64,000 nt of DNA from Vibrio penaeicida (GTDB lineage: Bacteria; Pseudomonadota; Gammaproteobacteria; Enterobacterales; Vibrionaceae): the NCBI RefSeq assembly GCF_019977755.1, contig NZ_AP025144.1, forward strand, positions 3,782,001-3,846,000, read 5' to 3'. Position 1 is the stretch's first letter, and each line of letters begins with the position of its first letter. Shown in pieces: positions 22,254-32,351 of the stretch. Below the pieces are notes generated by a model. The model saw only the letters and a program-made list of their open reading frames with translations. It ran no database searches and was not told the DNA's origin. Both the position numbers and the translations under genes were made by a program.

Positions 22254-22370
22254 AAAGAATGTCTTTTATCCGATTTAATGTCAACTAGATCACCATGAAT
22301 TTTATTCATGATGAAACTACGCATTTTTCATTAATAAAAATCCACAGCATTTTAAAGGGATAGAGGCAAC

Positions 22371-22394
22371 AAAAAAGGGCACAGAGTGCCCTTT
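22371..22394 (-). terminator. Terminator of metBL
   Basis: An AAAGGGCAC / GTGCCCTTT stem with AGA loop is followed by a T run on the minus strand. It lies about 40 bp past the metL stop. Confidence 0.85.
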
Positions 22395-22435
22395 AGATAT
22401 AACAAATCGCTATAGCAAATCACTAAAACAAAGAT

Positions 22436-24847
22436 TTATAACAAACTTGAAAGTCGATTCAGATCTGACTGAATAGCCCCTGCCGTTACGGCCTTACCCG
22501 CTCCAGGGCCTCGAATAACCAATGGGTTGTCTTTATACCATTTACTCTCGATGGCAAAGATATTGTCGCAAGGCAATAAGTTGGCTAGTGCGTGCTCGCG
22601 AGGTAACGCCTCCACACCTACTGTTGCGCTGCCGCTTTTTTCCAGTCTTGCCACATAACGCAATACTTTGTCTTCACGTTGGGCTTTTTCAAGGCGCTCG
22701 GCTAAGTTTTCGCTCAGGATCTGTCCATTGTCCAAAAAGTCATCCAGCGGTAAATCGCGCAATTGCTCTGGAACCAATGATTCAACTTTCACGTTTTCAG
22801 GCTCTAGCTCTAATCCGGATTCACGAGCGAGAATCACCAACTTACGCATCACATCAGATCCATCTAAGTCACAACGAGGATCGGGCTCCGTTAAACCTTG
22901 CTGCCAAGCAAGATCTACTAAGTCACTGAAAGGCACCTGACCATCAAACTGTTGGAAGAGCCATGACAGCGTTCCTGAGAAGATTCCAGAAAGCGCTAGA
23001 ATGTCATCCCCACTTTCACGTAAATCACGCACTGTGTGGTTAACAGGAAGCCCTGCACCTACTGTTGCGTTATAGAACCAATGGCGACCAGTCTTTGAAA
23101 ACGCATCTTGTACCTGATGATAAACGTCGCCCGGTGCCGAACCTGCAACTTTATTTGCCGAAATCAAATGGAAACCGTGCTCAGCAATGCTGACATACTG
23201 ATTAGATAACGCTTCACTGGCTGTCACATCCAATACGATAACTTCATCGAATTTCTGCTGATGCGCCAGTTTGTCCAACCATTCCGTTCCGTCATTGCTG
23301 ATCGCTTCATCATCAAAACGATTGAAAACCTCTTTGGCATCAATGCCCTCGAAGTCCAACCAATACGTTTGGCTATCGACTACTGCAACCAAATCAAATG
23401 TTTTTCCATGACGCTTTTCAAGCTCGTCTTTTTGCTCATCAAACAGCTCTATCCAGCTGGAACCGATATTGCCTTTGCCGCACAAAGCGATAGCAACACG
23501 CTTTTGAGCTTGGAACAACTGGCTGTGAATGCCTGTGATTAAGCGAGATGTATCGGTTTTACGAAGAATCGCGACTAAGCTAAGACCAGATTCAGCCTCA
23601 CTAATAAACTCTACGGTGCTGTTTTTCAGTTGCTGGTAAAAACCGTAGCAGTGATTCGGGTTATTGGTTACGCCAGCGCCTACTGCAGCAACCAGTGAAT
23701 ACCCTTCTTTCAATTTAATTTCCGCACCAATAGAAACATCTTGTAGATGGGAAAGCGCCTCGCCAGCCACTTCTGAGGTATACGCCAAAAGCAAGCAACC
23801 TTGATCGCTTTGCGCTTCAAATGCCAATGGGCTGAGTTGCCCGCGTGAAAGCGTTGTAAGTACTTCTTTAGCTAAACGTTCAAAATCGTGCCCGTGCCCG
23901 AAGTCCACTTTAACCAGTAGCACTTCATCCAAAGAGGTAATAATTTTGGCACCACGACCCGATGCAAGAACACGCTCAATACGTGTTGAACCTGATTCAG
24001 GTTGGTAGCTGCAACGCAAATGCAATTCCATTGAACTTTGAGCAACAGGCTGTAACGTACGGCTATGAAGAACTGGTGCCGCCAAGCGAGCCAATTCACT
24101 GGCTTCATCTAAGCGCAGCAGAGGCAGTAAGCAGGCGTCTGATACTTTACGGGGGTCAGAGCTATACACCCCAGCCACATCACTCCATATGGTCACTCTG
24201 GACGCTTCTGCTAGCGCACCGATGACGGTCGCTGAGTAATCTGAACCATTACGCCCAAGAAGAACTGTTTCACTTTCTTCATTTTTTGCCATGAAACCAG
24301 TAATGACAATTCGGCACTGACGATGCTGTGCTAGCGATTCTTTAATTAAAGGGTAAGAACGTGCTCGGTCGACTTCCGGCTGAGCTCCGTGTTCTGCACG
24401 AAGGAAATCACGTGAATCTTGCGAAACCGCTTCTAAACCATTGTGATTAAGAAGTTCCGCCAATAGCCTCGCCGACCATATTTCGCCGTGTCCCATTGCT
24501 GATGATTTTTGAGCACTGCTTAATGGGTAAGACAATTCGCCTAACCCAGAAAATTCCGTGTTAAGAACATCAAGCAAAGGCGCTGCACGTTCTGCTGGCA
24601 ACAAGCTTTCAATTAATTGTGTTTGGTATTGTCTGAGTTCTTGCAACGCTTCATGCGCTAAACGCCCGTCTTTTTCTAACGCCGCCAGCCAAGCGATAAG
24701 TTGGTTTGTCGTGCTACCCGCTGCCGACACAACAACCAAGTCATTCGTATCCGAATATTCTTTGAGTATGCTCACCACACGTTGATAGCATTCGGCATCC
24801 GCCAAGCTACTGCCACCAAATTTATGCAATTGACGTTCGAGAGTCAT
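22436..24847 (-). CDS. metL: Bifunctional aspartokinase II / homoserine dehydrogenase II
   Basis: The N-terminal half phosphorylates aspartate (KFGGSSLADAECY at residues 8-20, LLGRNGSDYSATV), and the C-terminal half makes homoserine (ALCGKGNIGSSW Rossmann motif near 455, then NKVAGS and GSDVMRKLVILARE). An interdomain region resembles degenerate ACT repeats. At 803 aa it matches MetL. The start codon shares one base with the metB stop (TAATG), so translation is coupled and the metBL operon of E. coli is preserved. Confidence 0.95.
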   Translation of the reverse strand: MTLERQLHKFGGSSLADAECYQRVVSILKEYSDTNDLVVVSAAGSTTNQLIAWLAALEKDGRLAHEALQELRQYQTQLIESLLPAERAAPLLDVLNTEFSGLGELSYPLSSAQKSSAMGHGEIWSARLLAELLNHNGLEAVSQDSRDFLRAEHGAQPEVDRARSYPLIKESLAQHRQCRIVITGFMAKNEESETVLLGRNGSDYSATVIGALAEASRVTIWSDVAGVYSSDPRKVSDACLLPLLRLDEASELARLAAPVLHSRTLQPVAQSSMELHLRCSYQPESGSTRIERVLASGRGAKIITSLDEVLLVKVDFGHGHDFERLAKEVLTTLSRGQLSPLAFEAQSDQGCLLLAYTSEVAGEALSHLQDVSIGAEIKLKEGYSLVAAVGAGVTNNPNHCYGFYQQLKNSTVEFISEAESGLSLVAILRKTDTSRLITGIHSQLFQAQKRVAIALCGKGNIGSSWIELFDEQKDELEKRHGKTFDLVAVVDSQTYWLDFEGIDAKEVFNRFDDEAISNDGTEWLDKLAHQQKFDEVIVLDVTASEALSNQYVSIAEHGFHLISANKVAGSAPGDVYHQVQDAFSKTGRHWFYNATVGAGLPVNHTVRDLRESGDDILALSGIFSGTLSWLFQQFDGQVPFSDLVDLAWQQGLTEPDPRCDLDGSDVMRKLVILARESGLELEPENVKVESLVPEQLRDLPLDDFLDNGQILSENLAERLEKAQREDKVLRYVARLEKSGSATVGVEALPREHALANLLPCDNIFAIESKWYKDNPLVIRGPGAGKAVTAGAIQSDLNRLSSLL

Positions 24848-26013
24848 TACGCCACCTCCTTGGCTTTTGCAAAGGCTTGCTTCAAATCAGCGATCAGATC
24901 TTGCGCATCTTCAAGACCCACAGACAAACGTAGTAATGTTGGGGCAATGCCCGCTTCTTCTTGCGCTTCATCACTCATGGCACGATGGGTCATTGAACTA
25001 GGGTGACAGATCAGGCTTTCCACCCCTCCCAATGATTCTGCGAGCGAGAAAAGCTGGAGAGAACTGGCAAAACATTTCATTTGCTCAAAGCTTCCATTCA
25101 ATTCAAAGCTGAGCATAGAACCAAAGCCCGATTGCTGCTTTTTGGCAATGTCATGACCTGGGTGCTCTGGCAAACTTGGATGGTAAATGGTGCCAACCAA
25201 TTCATGTGTTTTCAAAAATTCTAATATCGTGTTCGAGCTCTCTTCATGAGCTCGCATACGTGCACCAAGTGTACGTAGGCCTCGTAGAGTCATATAACTG
25301 TCGAAAGGCGTGCCAGTTGCGCCAATGCAGTTACCCCACCACGCTAAATCTTCCGCGTGTTTTTCATCTTTACAAATGATGACACCACCAATCACGTCAG
25401 AGTGACCATTAATGAATTTAGTCGTGGAATGCACAACGAAATCTGCACCAAGAGTAAGCGGTTTTTGGTAAACCGGTGTTAAAAACGTGTTATCGACTGC
25501 GACAAGCGCACCGACTTGTTTTGCTTGTTCGCAAATTTTCGCAATATCAACAACACGTACCAAAGGGTTTGATGGTGTTTCAAGTAAGACCAGTTTAGGT
25601 TTTTTGCTGAGTGCTTCAGCAAGAGCGGCTTCATCGGATTGATCAACAAATTCAACTTTGAAGTCACCCTTTAGTGAGCGAGTGTTAAAGAGTCGATAAG
25701 TACCACCATAGCAATCGTGTGGCGCGACAATAAGATCGTCAGGACCTAAGAATGCCGTCACCCAAAGGTTAATGGCTGCTGTACCAGTATTGGTTATGAT
25801 GGCGTTTGCACCTTCTTCCAGCTCAGCTAAAGCTTGCTCTAGCAAGCCTCGATTTGGGTTACCTGAACGCGTGTAGTCATATTTGGGCACTTCACCAAAC
25901 GCAGGAAAGCCATAGTTCGTAGACAAGTAAATTGGTGGGACAACTGCGTGATACTGAGTATCCGCTTCAATACCAGTGCGTACGGCAATAGTGGCTGGCT
26001 TTCGTTGGCTCAT
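24847..26013 (-). CDS. metB: Cystathionine gamma-synthase
   Basis: PLP enzyme joining O-succinylhomoserine and cysteine into cystathionine, on the way to methionine. The Schiff-base Lys is in HSTTKFINGHSDVIGG, with the YDYTRSGNPNRGLLE phosphate-binding segment and the C-terminal RLSVGLEDAQDLIADL typical of the Cys/Met metabolism family. The 388 aa length and the neighbours metL and metJ identify it as MetB rather than MetC. Confidence 0.95.
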   Translation of the reverse strand: MSQRKPATIAVRTGIEADTQYHAVVPPIYLSTNYGFPAFGEVPKYDYTRSGNPNRGLLEQALAELEEGANAIITNTGTAAINLWVTAFLGPDDLIVAPHDCYGGTYRLFNTRSLKGDFKVEFVDQSDEAALAEALSKKPKLVLLETPSNPLVRVVDIAKICEQAKQVGALVAVDNTFLTPVYQKPLTLGADFVVHSTTKFINGHSDVIGGVIICKDEKHAEDLAWWGNCIGATGTPFDSYMTLRGLRTLGARMRAHEESSNTILEFLKTHELVGTIYHPSLPEHPGHDIAKKQQSGFGSMLSFELNGSFEQMKCFASSLQLFSLAESLGGVESLICHPSSMTHRAMSDEAQEEAGIAPTLLRLSVGLEDAQDLIADLKQAFAKAKEVA

Positions 26014-26152
26014 AAATAGGGTCTTCCTTTCCTGTGGTGCAAACTTTTCGAGCCTCTGTTATACCAATTACGAACGCGAGTTAACATGCGTGTAACGTGT
26101 TTTAACAGAGATAGTCACGATTAATATGCAATACTTTAGCGTTCTCATTTTA

Positions 26153-26184
26153 GGACGTCAACACTTCTAGACGTCCATATGTCT
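26153..26184. promoter_or_regulatory. Four tandem Met boxes between metB and metJ
   Basis: GGACGTCA, ACACTTCT, AGACGTCC and ATATGTCT follow without gaps and each resembles AGACGTCT. Placed between the divergent metB and metJ genes, this is the expected MetJ operator for repression and autoregulation. The remaining gap (26014-26309) shows no gene. Confidence 0.85.
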
Positions 26185-26309
26185 TTGCTTGTGGCAGTAA
26201 AAGTCGCTAAAATCGTTTTTATGAACGGCTAAGTCGCTAAAACACATGAAAAGAGCTTTCTGTGCGGAGTAGCCATATAACTTAGATAAATAATAATTGA
26301 AGGTGCGCA

Positions 26310-26630
26310 ATGGCAGATTGGAATGGCGAATACATAAGCCCCTATGCTGAGCATGGTAAAAAAAGCGAACAAGTAAAAAAAATTACAGTATCGATTCCGT
26401 TAAAAGTACTTAAAGTACTGACAGACGAAAGAACACGCCGCCAAATTAACAATCTGCGTCACGCCACCAATAGCGAACTGCTTTGTGAAGCTTTTCTCCA
26501 CGCTTATACAGGCCAGCCATTACCGACAGATGAAGATTTGAGAAAAGATCGCCCAGACGATATTCCGAGTGAAGTGAAAAAAATCATGACGGAAATGGGC
26601 ATCGAGTTCGAAGCCTACGACGAAGAATAA
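26310..26630 (+). CDS. metJ: Methionine repressor MetJ
   Basis: Ribbon-helix-helix repressor that uses S-adenosylmethionine as corepressor. The DNA-contacting strand [40 protein letters not shown] spans roughly residues 22-62. The acidic C-terminus (EFEAYDEE) is typical. The length of 106 aa is close to the E. coli protein. GAAGGTG precedes the ATG. It is divergent from metBL with Met boxes between. Confidence 0.97.
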   Translation: MADWNGEYISPYAEHGKKSEQVKKITVSIPLKVLKVLTDERTRRQINNLRHATNSELLCEAFLHAYTGQPLPTDEDLRKDRPDDIPSEVKKIMTEMGIEFEAYDEE

Positions 26631-26632
26631 GC

Positions 26633-26670
26633 AAAAAAGAGGGGATAGCCTAGGCTATCCCCTCTTTTTT
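26633..26670. terminator. Bidirectional terminator between metJ and the malic enzyme gene
   Basis: A 12-bp stem (AGAGGGGATAGCC / GGCTATCCCCTCT) is flanked by A6 and T6, and serves both convergent transcripts. Confidence 0.92.
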
Positions 26671-26736
26671 ATGTGTATTGAAAAAGCAATGTACGTTTAA
26701 TCTGACACACATGAAAAGTGAATCAGATTGTCATAT

Positions 26737-27999
26737 TCAGGATTGCATATAGTTTTCAGGCATTTCAATTCGAGCAACGCCTGAATCAATGGCAGCTTGC
26801 GCAACAGCTTTTGCTACACGTGGTAGTAAACGAGCGTCCATCGGTTTCGGGATGATGTAACCGGAACCAAATTCTAGCGCCGTAACACCTGCCGCTTTTT
26901 TCACTTCTTCTGGTACAGGCTCTTTTGCTAATTGTCGAATAGCATCCACCGCTGCGAGCTTCATTTCATCATTAATTTCACTGGCACGAACATCCAACGC
27001 ACCACGGAAAAGAAATGGGAAACAAATAACATTGTTAACCTGATTCGGGTAATCGCTTCGACCCGTCCCCATGATCAGATCATTACGAACTTGATGGGCG
27101 ACTTCCGGTTTGATTTCTGGATCAGGGTTAGAACACGCGAAGACAACAGGTTTATCCGCCATCAACTTTAGAGCTTCTGCAGGCAACAAATCAGGGCCAG
27201 ACACACCTAAGAAAAGGTCGGCACCCTCAATAACATCTTCCAACGTGCGCTTATCTGTATTGTTCGCAAACAGCTGCTTGTATTCATTCAGGTCATCACG
27301 GCGAGTATGAATCACACCTTTACGATCCAGCATGTAGATTTTTTCGCGCTGTGCGCCACATTTGATCAGCAGTTCCATGCACGCAACGGCAGCAGCCCCC
27401 GCACCTAAACAAACAATTGTCGCATCTTCGAGTTTCTTATCTTGAAGTTCAATCGCATTCAACATACCGGCAGCCGTCACAATAGCCGTGCCGTGTTGGT
27501 CGTCATGAAAGATGGGAACATCACAACGCTCGATAAGTCGCTGCTCAATTTCAAAGCAATCTGGCGCTTTAATGTCTTCTAAGTTAATGCCGCCAAACGT
27601 ATCGGCAATGTTGGCGACGGTATCAACAAATTCATCAATCGTGCGATGTTTCACTTCGATATCGATGGAATCAAGACCAGCAAAACGCTTAAAAAGAAGC
27701 GATTTACCTTCCATCACAGGTTTGGACGCTAGTGGTCCTAGGTTACCCAACCCAAGAATGGCTGTACCGTTAGAAATGACAGCCACCATATTACCTTTGG
27801 CAGTGTACTTATAAACATTGTCAGCATTTTGCGCGATCTCACGTACAGGTTCGGCTACGCCAGGGCTGTAAGCCAGCGCGAGGTCTTCTACTGTATTGGC
27901 TGGCTTGGTGAGTTCGACGGAAATTTTACCGGGAGTAGGTTGAGCGTGATAATCCAGAGCTTGTTGGCGAAAATCTTGTTGGCTGTTGTCTTCAGACAT
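26737..27999 (-). CDS. Malic enzyme (NAD(P)-dependent, single-domain form)
   Basis: Oxidative decarboxylation of malate to pyruvate. Motifs: LAYSPGVAEP near residue 48, VSNGTAILGLGNLG, the catalytic Lys/Asp region (KAPDCFEIEQ), DDQHGTAIV and the nucleotide-binding GAGAAAVACMELL. It lacks the C-terminal phosphotransacetylase-like domain of E. coli MaeB, so it is a short form of about 420 aa. The ATG at 27999 is preferred over an upstream TTG at 28014, giving MSEDNSQQDF. Cofactor preference cannot be read with certainty. Confidence 0.9.
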   Translation of the reverse strand: MSEDNSQQDFRQQALDYHAQPTPGKISVELTKPANTVEDLALAYSPGVAEPVREIAQNADNVYKYTAKGNMVAVISNGTAILGLGNLGPLASKPVMEGKSLLFKRFAGLDSIDIEVKHRTIDEFVDTVANIADTFGGINLEDIKAPDCFEIEQRLIERCDVPIFHDDQHGTAIVTAAGMLNAIELQDKKLEDATIVCLGAGAAAVACMELLIKCGAQREKIYMLDRKGVIHTRRDDLNEYKQLFANNTDKRTLEDVIEGADLFLGVSGPDLLPAEALKLMADKPVVFACSNPDPEIKPEVAHQVRNDLIMGTGRSDYPNQVNNVICFPFLFRGALDVRASEINDEMKLAAVDAIRQLAKEPVPEEVKKAAGVTALEFGSGYIIPKPMDARLLPRVAKAVAQAAIDSGVARIEMPENYMQS

Positions 28000-28213
28000 G
28001 TGGGGACGTTCCAATTATTGTTTTTTGAGTAGGTAAAAGGTGTTTCTTGCATTGTTAGCTGAAGCCGACCGCAAATTTAACTTCAACTCTTTATTATACT
28101 AAAGTATGACTTGCAATCTTCATAGATTGCCAGCGTCAAAGAAAGGTCATTTTGAAAGAGCTAAGACCACTTAACCGAGAGCTAAATCAAAAAACATTTA
28201 TTTCATGAACGAA

Positions 28214-28237
28214 AAAAGGACGCCGAGGCGTCCTTTT
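28214..28237 (-). terminator. Terminator of rpmE
   Basis: AAAAGGACGCC / GGCGTCCTTTT with a two-base centre, about 30 bp past the rpmE stop. The T tract on the minus strand is good. The rest of 28000-28266 is AT-rich, with TATAAT-like boxes for the malic enzyme promoter. Confidence 0.85.
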
Positions 28238-28266
28238 CAAATTTGGTCAGTATTACGAATTCGTAA

Positions 28267-28482
28267 TTACTTGCTGCTAAGAGCACCAAAACGCTTGTTG
28301 AAGCGATCAACACGGCCGCCAGTATCAACGATACGCTGCTTACCAGTGTAGAACGGGTGACATTTGTCACATACGTCTAGGTGGATAGAATCTTTGTCTA
28401 GAGTTGTTTTGAACTCAAAAGTGTTGCCACAAGAACATGTTGCTGCAACAGCTTTGTATTCTGGGTGAATACCTACTTTCAT
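28267..28482 (-). CDS. rpmE: 50S ribosomal protein L31 (zinc-binding form)
   Basis: A 71 aa large-subunit ribosomal protein. The four cysteines (CSC at 16/18 and CDKC at 37/40) identify the zinc-containing type, as opposed to the Zur-regulated cysteine-free paralogue. GAGGT precedes the ATG. It is divergent from priA, as in E. coli. Confidence 0.97.
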   Translation of the reverse strand: MKVGIHPEYKAVAATCSCGNTFEFKTTLDKDSIHLDVCDKCHPFYTGKQRIVDTGGRVDRFNKRFGALSSK

Positions 28483-28671
28483 GGGATAACCTCAAATTGG
28501 GCCGTGTCGCCATCCGATTCTATGCCGGACACCACACGTAGTTTCAGATAAATCGATGCGGAATGACCACATCATCAAGGCGCAGTATAGTAATGAAACA
28601 TTTAGGTAGGATCAACCTATTTGGCAGTTTTTTCGCCAACTATTTTTGATTTAGAGGCAGTTTTCACCCGT

Positions 28672-28686
28672 TTACCCTACGGGTAA
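28672..28686. repeat. Small palindrome between rpmE and priA
   Basis: TTACCC-TAC-GGGTAA is a perfect inverted repeat in the 300-bp divergent region. No T run follows, so an operator is more likely than a terminator. The binding factor is unknown. Confidence 0.35.
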
Positions 28687-28720
28687 GAAAATTCGAGTTT
28701 AGCCAGATTTGATGGATAGG

Positions 28721-28749
28721 TTACTTAGCGAATCTTACTCAGTTATACT
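28721..28749 (+). promoter_or_regulatory. Candidate priA promoter
   Basis: TTACTT and TATACT are separated by 17 bp, and the -10 lies 35 bp before the priA start. The -35 matches only three consensus bases, so support is modest. Confidence 0.4.
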
Positions 28750-28784
28750 CACTTTATTCCTATCAGGTTCTTTATAAAAGATTT

Positions 28785-30986
28785 ATGCGCCCTTCTATTG
28801 CCAGAGTCGCTTTGCCCGTACCATTGGACAAGCAATTTGATTACCTAATTGCCCCCCATCAATTTCCAGTGATTGGCGGTCGCGTGAGCGTACCTTTTGG
28901 CAGGCAAACTTTGGTTGGTATTGTAACGGAGCTCGTCAGCCAGTCTGAGTTTCCCGTTCATCAGCTAAAGGGAATTAAAGCAGTACTTGATGAGTCACCG
29001 GTTTGGCAAGGTTCTCTGTACGCATTACTGCAGTGGTGCAGCCAATTTTATCTCTATCCACTAGGTGACACGTTAGCGAATGCTATGCCTGCTTTATTAA
29101 GGAAGGGAAAGCCTGCCAACTTCAGTACTTTAAAAGAATGGGTTATTACTTCCTCTGGTAAAGACCAAATCATGAGCGGGTTTGGTCGAGCCGTTCAGCA
29201 AGCAAAAGCAATGCACTTACTCGCAAACGGAACTGTTCCCCATCAAGTGATGCTCGACAACGAAATATCCAGCCAGGTATTGAAAACCTTGCAAGAGAAA
29301 GGCTGGGTAGAACAAATAGAAAGTAAGCCTGTTGCCTTAGATTGGACAAAGCAAGTAGAAAGCACTGAGGAAAAGCCCAAGCTCAACGAAGAGCAATCTG
29401 TTGCGATTGCAGCTGTAAATAGCCATAAGGACTTTGGCTGTTTTCTGTTGGAAGGGGTTACTGGTTCGGGTAAAACCGAAGTTTACTTGAATATGATTAA
29501 GCCCGTTCTCGATAAAGGAAGGCAGGCACTGGTTTTGGTACCAGAGATTGGATTAACACCGCAAACCATCAATCGATTCAAACGTCGCTTTAATGTCCCA
29601 GTAGAAGTTATTCATTCAGGATTAAACGATACCGAACGTTTGAATGCTTGGTTAGCGGCACGTGATAAACACGCCGGTATTGTCATCGGGACTCGCTCTG
29701 CATTACTGACGCCGTTTGCCGATCTTGGCATCATCATTGTCGACGAAGAACACGACGCTTCATATAAACAACAAGACAGTTTGCGTTATCACGCTAGAGA
29801 TGTTGCGGTGATGCGAGCGGCTAAAGAGAAGATTCCTGTCATATTAGGCAGTGCAACCCCTGCTCTCGAAACTCTCCACAATGCATTGAATGGTAAATAT
29901 CATCACTTAACCTTGGCTAACCGCGCTGGTGCCGCCATGCCCACAACCAATAAAGTGCTGGACGTAAAAGGGCTATACCTTGAGAGCGGCTTATCCGCCC
30001 CATTGATTGCCGAAATGCGCAAGCACTTAACGGCTGGCAACCAAGTCATGCTATTCCTCAATCGCCGAGGCTACTCACCTGCCCTCATGTGTCATGAATG
30101 TGGGTGGATTGCCGAATGCCACCGTTGCGATGCCTACTATACATTTCATCAAAATAGTCGAGAAATGCGATGCCACCACTGTGGTGCTCAACATCCAGTC
30201 TTGCATCAGTGCCAAGGCTGCGGCTCGACACAATTGGTATCCGTCGGTGTTGGCACAGAGCAGTTGGAAGAACAACTTGCCAGCTTGTTTCCCGAATTCA
30301 AAGCAATCCGAATAGACAGGGACAGTACCCGACGTAAAGGCAGCCTAGAGAGTGCCTTGAAATCCATTCGGAATAACGAATATCAAATCCTGATTGGCAC
30401 GCAAATGCTGGCGAAAGGTCACCATTTTCCAGACGTCACGCTCGTTGCGCTGATTGATGTTGATAGCTCGTTGTACAGCAGTGACTTTAGAGCTTCCGAA
30501 AGGCTAGCTCAGCTCTTTATTCAAGTGGCAGGGCGTGCAGGTCGAGCCAGCAAAGCAGGGGAAGTCATCTTACAAACACACCATCCTGAACATCAGTTAC
30601 TGCAAGCTCTTCTTCATAAAGGGTATGGACATTTTGCTCAAACAGCACTTGAAGAAAGGAAGCTTGCCTTACTGCCACCTTACACTTTTCTTACCTTATT
30701 TCGCGCTGAAGCAAATCATGAAGAAACGGGTGAGCAATTCCTAAGACAAGTAAGACAAACCATTGAATCTAATCCAATTTTCAACAGAGAATGCATGGTA
30801 TTAGGTCCAATGCCCGCACCATTAGCTAGACGCGCTGGCAAGTCGCGTTGGCAACTAATATTGCAAGCTCCGTCACGATCTTTAATGCAAAAATTGTTGT
30901 ACAGTTCAAAGGTCGTCATAGACGCACTGCCATTGGCAAAAAAAGTGCGATGGACAACCGATATTGAGCCCCAAGATCTTAGTTAG
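28785..30986 (+). CDS. priA: Primosomal protein N' (replication restart helicase PriA)
   Basis: A 3'-5' superfamily 2 helicase that reloads the replisome at stalled forks. It has an N-terminal DNA-binding domain (RVALPVPLDKQFDY) and the Walker A motif GVTGSGKTEVY near residue 225. The Walker B DEEH and motif III LGSATPALE are present. A zinc cluster with eight cysteines (CHECGWIAECHRC ... CHHCG ... CQGCG) is inserted between the helicase lobes. The 733 aa length is standard. The next genes, cytR and ftsN, are as in E. coli. Confidence 0.96.
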   Translation: MRPSIARVALPVPLDKQFDYLIAPHQFPVIGGRVSVPFGRQTLVGIVTELVSQSEFPVHQLKGIKAVLDESPVWQGSLYALLQWCSQFYLYPLGDTLANAMPALLRKGKPANFSTLKEWVITSSGKDQIMSGFGRAVQQAKAMHLLANGTVPHQVMLDNEISSQVLKTLQEKGWVEQIESKPVALDWTKQVESTEEKPKLNEEQSVAIAAVNSHKDFGCFLLEGVTGSGKTEVYLNMIKPVLDKGRQALVLVPEIGLTPQTINRFKRRFNVPVEVIHSGLNDTERLNAWLAARDKHAGIVIGTRSALLTPFADLGIIIVDEEHDASYKQQDSLRYHARDVAVMRAAKEKIPVILGSATPALETLHNALNGKYHHLTLANRAGAAMPTTNKVLDVKGLYLESGLSAPLIAEMRKHLTAGNQVMLFLNRRGYSPALMCHECGWIAECHRCDAYYTFHQNSREMRCHHCGAQHPVLHQCQGCGSTQLVSVGVGTEQLEEQLASLFPEFKAIRIDRDSTRRKGSLESALKSIRNNEYQILIGTQMLAKGHHFPDVTLVALIDVDSSLYSSDFRASERLAQLFIQVAGRAGRASKAGEVILQTHHPEHQLLQALLHKGYGHFAQTALEERKLALLPPYTFLTLFRAEANHEETGEQFLRQVRQTIESNPIFNRECMVLGPMPAPLARRAGKSRWQLILQAPSRSLMQKLLYSSKVVIDALPLAKKVRWTTDIEPQDLS

Positions 30987-31073
30987 AAGTAAAATCTCTG
31001 TAAATTGATGTGATGTCAGTTCTGTTACTCAACGGTATTTTGTAGCTAGTTTGAGAAAATGAATATGATCCTA

Positions 31074-31089
31074 TGTGATTGATGTCACG
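31074..31089 (+). promoter_or_regulatory. Candidate CRP site upstream of cytR
   Basis: TGTGA-TTGATG-TCACG differs from the CRP consensus TGTGA-N6-TCACA by one base. It lies about 150 bp before cytR. CRP and CytR control of cytR is established in E. coli. Confidence 0.65.
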
Positions 31090-31236
31090 CTACTTATGCA
31101 AAATTTGTTAATCTGCCCGTAAATTAATCTTAATTTAGAGCATAAAATATCCAATAAAAAAGTTGCTCACGTCAGCGCTAGATATAAATCTTATAGATGC
31201 TATTACAGCCATGAAAAATAAAGAGGACAACTTACT

Positions 31237-32241
31237 ATGGCGACAATGAAGGATGTTGCCCAGCTAGCAGGAGTTTCTACTGCAACCGTATCACGAGCTC
31301 TGATGAACCCTGAGAAGGTTTCATCTACTACGCGTAAACGTGTAGAGAGCGCCGTTTTGGAAGCTGGTTATTCACCGAATTCACTGGCAAGAAACTTACG
31401 ACGTAATGAATCCAAAACCATCGTTGCAATTGTACCTGACATCTGTGACTCCTATTTCACTGAGATCATTCGTGGCATTGAAGATGTAGCTGTGGAAAAT
31501 GGATATCTCGTACTGTTGGGGGACAGCGGTCAGCAAAAGAAACGAGAAAGCTCGTTGGTCAACTTGGTTTTCACTAAACAAGCCGATGGCATGTTGCTTT
31601 TGGGTACGCACTTGCCATTCGATGTCAGCAAACCGGAACAAAAAAACCTGCCACCACTGGTGATGGCTTGTGAATTTGCACCGGAACTGGAATTGCCGAC
31701 AGTCCATATTGATAACCTAACATCTTCTTTCGAGGCGGTGAACTATTTGACGCAAATGGGCCACTCCAAGATTGCTCAGATTTCAGGGCCAGACGATGCT
31801 GCGCTTTGCCAGTTTAGAAACCAAGGGTATCAGCAAGCGCTGAGAAGAGCTGGCATAACGATGAACCCCACTTATAAAGAGATGGGAGATTTCACCTTTG
31901 AGTCTGGTCACAAGGCAGTCACCAAATTGCTTTCGTTACCAGAGCCACCAACCGCTGTTTTCTGTCATAACGACGCCATGGCAATTGGAGCAATCAAAGG
32001 AGCAAAAGCCGCAGGATTAAAAGTACCTCAAGATTTATCCGTTGTAGGCTTCGATGATATTCAGTTTGCTGAATTCTGCGACCCTCCACTAACGACCATC
32101 ACGCAGCCACGCTATGAAATCGGTCGACAAGCCATGCTGATGCTGCTTGAAATCTTGAAAGGTCGTGACGTTCACGCAGGTTCACGCCTGTTGGAAACAC
32201 ACTTGAAAATCCGAGAAAGCGCCGCTCCACCAAGAACTTAA
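31237..32241 (+). CDS. cytR: LacI-family nucleoside-catabolism repressor CytR
   Basis: Represses nucleoside uptake and catabolism genes together with CRP and is released by cytidine. It has an N-terminal LacI helix-turn-helix (MKDVAQLAGVSTATVSRALMNPEKVSSTTRKRV) and a hinge, then a periplasmic-binding-like effector domain from about residue 62 (TIVAIVPDICDSYFTEIIRGIEDVA). In vibrios CytR also influences biofilm and competence, as known from the literature. Gene order priA-cytR-ftsN supports the assignment over other LacI members. Confidence 0.93.
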   Translation: MATMKDVAQLAGVSTATVSRALMNPEKVSSTTRKRVESAVLEAGYSPNSLARNLRRNESKTIVAIVPDICDSYFTEIIRGIEDVAVENGYLVLLGDSGQQKKRESSLVNLVFTKQADGMLLLGTHLPFDVSKPEQKNLPPLVMACEFAPELELPTVHIDNLTSSFEAVNYLTQMGHSKIAQISGPDDAALCQFRNQGYQQALRRAGITMNPTYKEMGDFTFESGHKAVTKLLSLPEPPTAVFCHNDAMAIGAIKGAKAAGLKVPQDLSVVGFDDIQFAEFCDPPLTTITQPRYEIGRQAMLMLLEILKGRDVHAGSRLLETHLKIRESAAPPRT

Positions 32242-32351
32242 CACGTCGAAAGTGGACTCACCTGCAAGCTTTTCACTGGTAACACTGGTTTTCCAGAGCA
32301 ATTCTGGATTACCATGTTACCCGTTTTTTATTGACTGCAAGCTGTTAAACC

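Noticed and set aside
22522..22929. 135-codon open frame on the plus strand
   Set aside because: Antisense to metL, no ribosome binding site or recognisable protein features.
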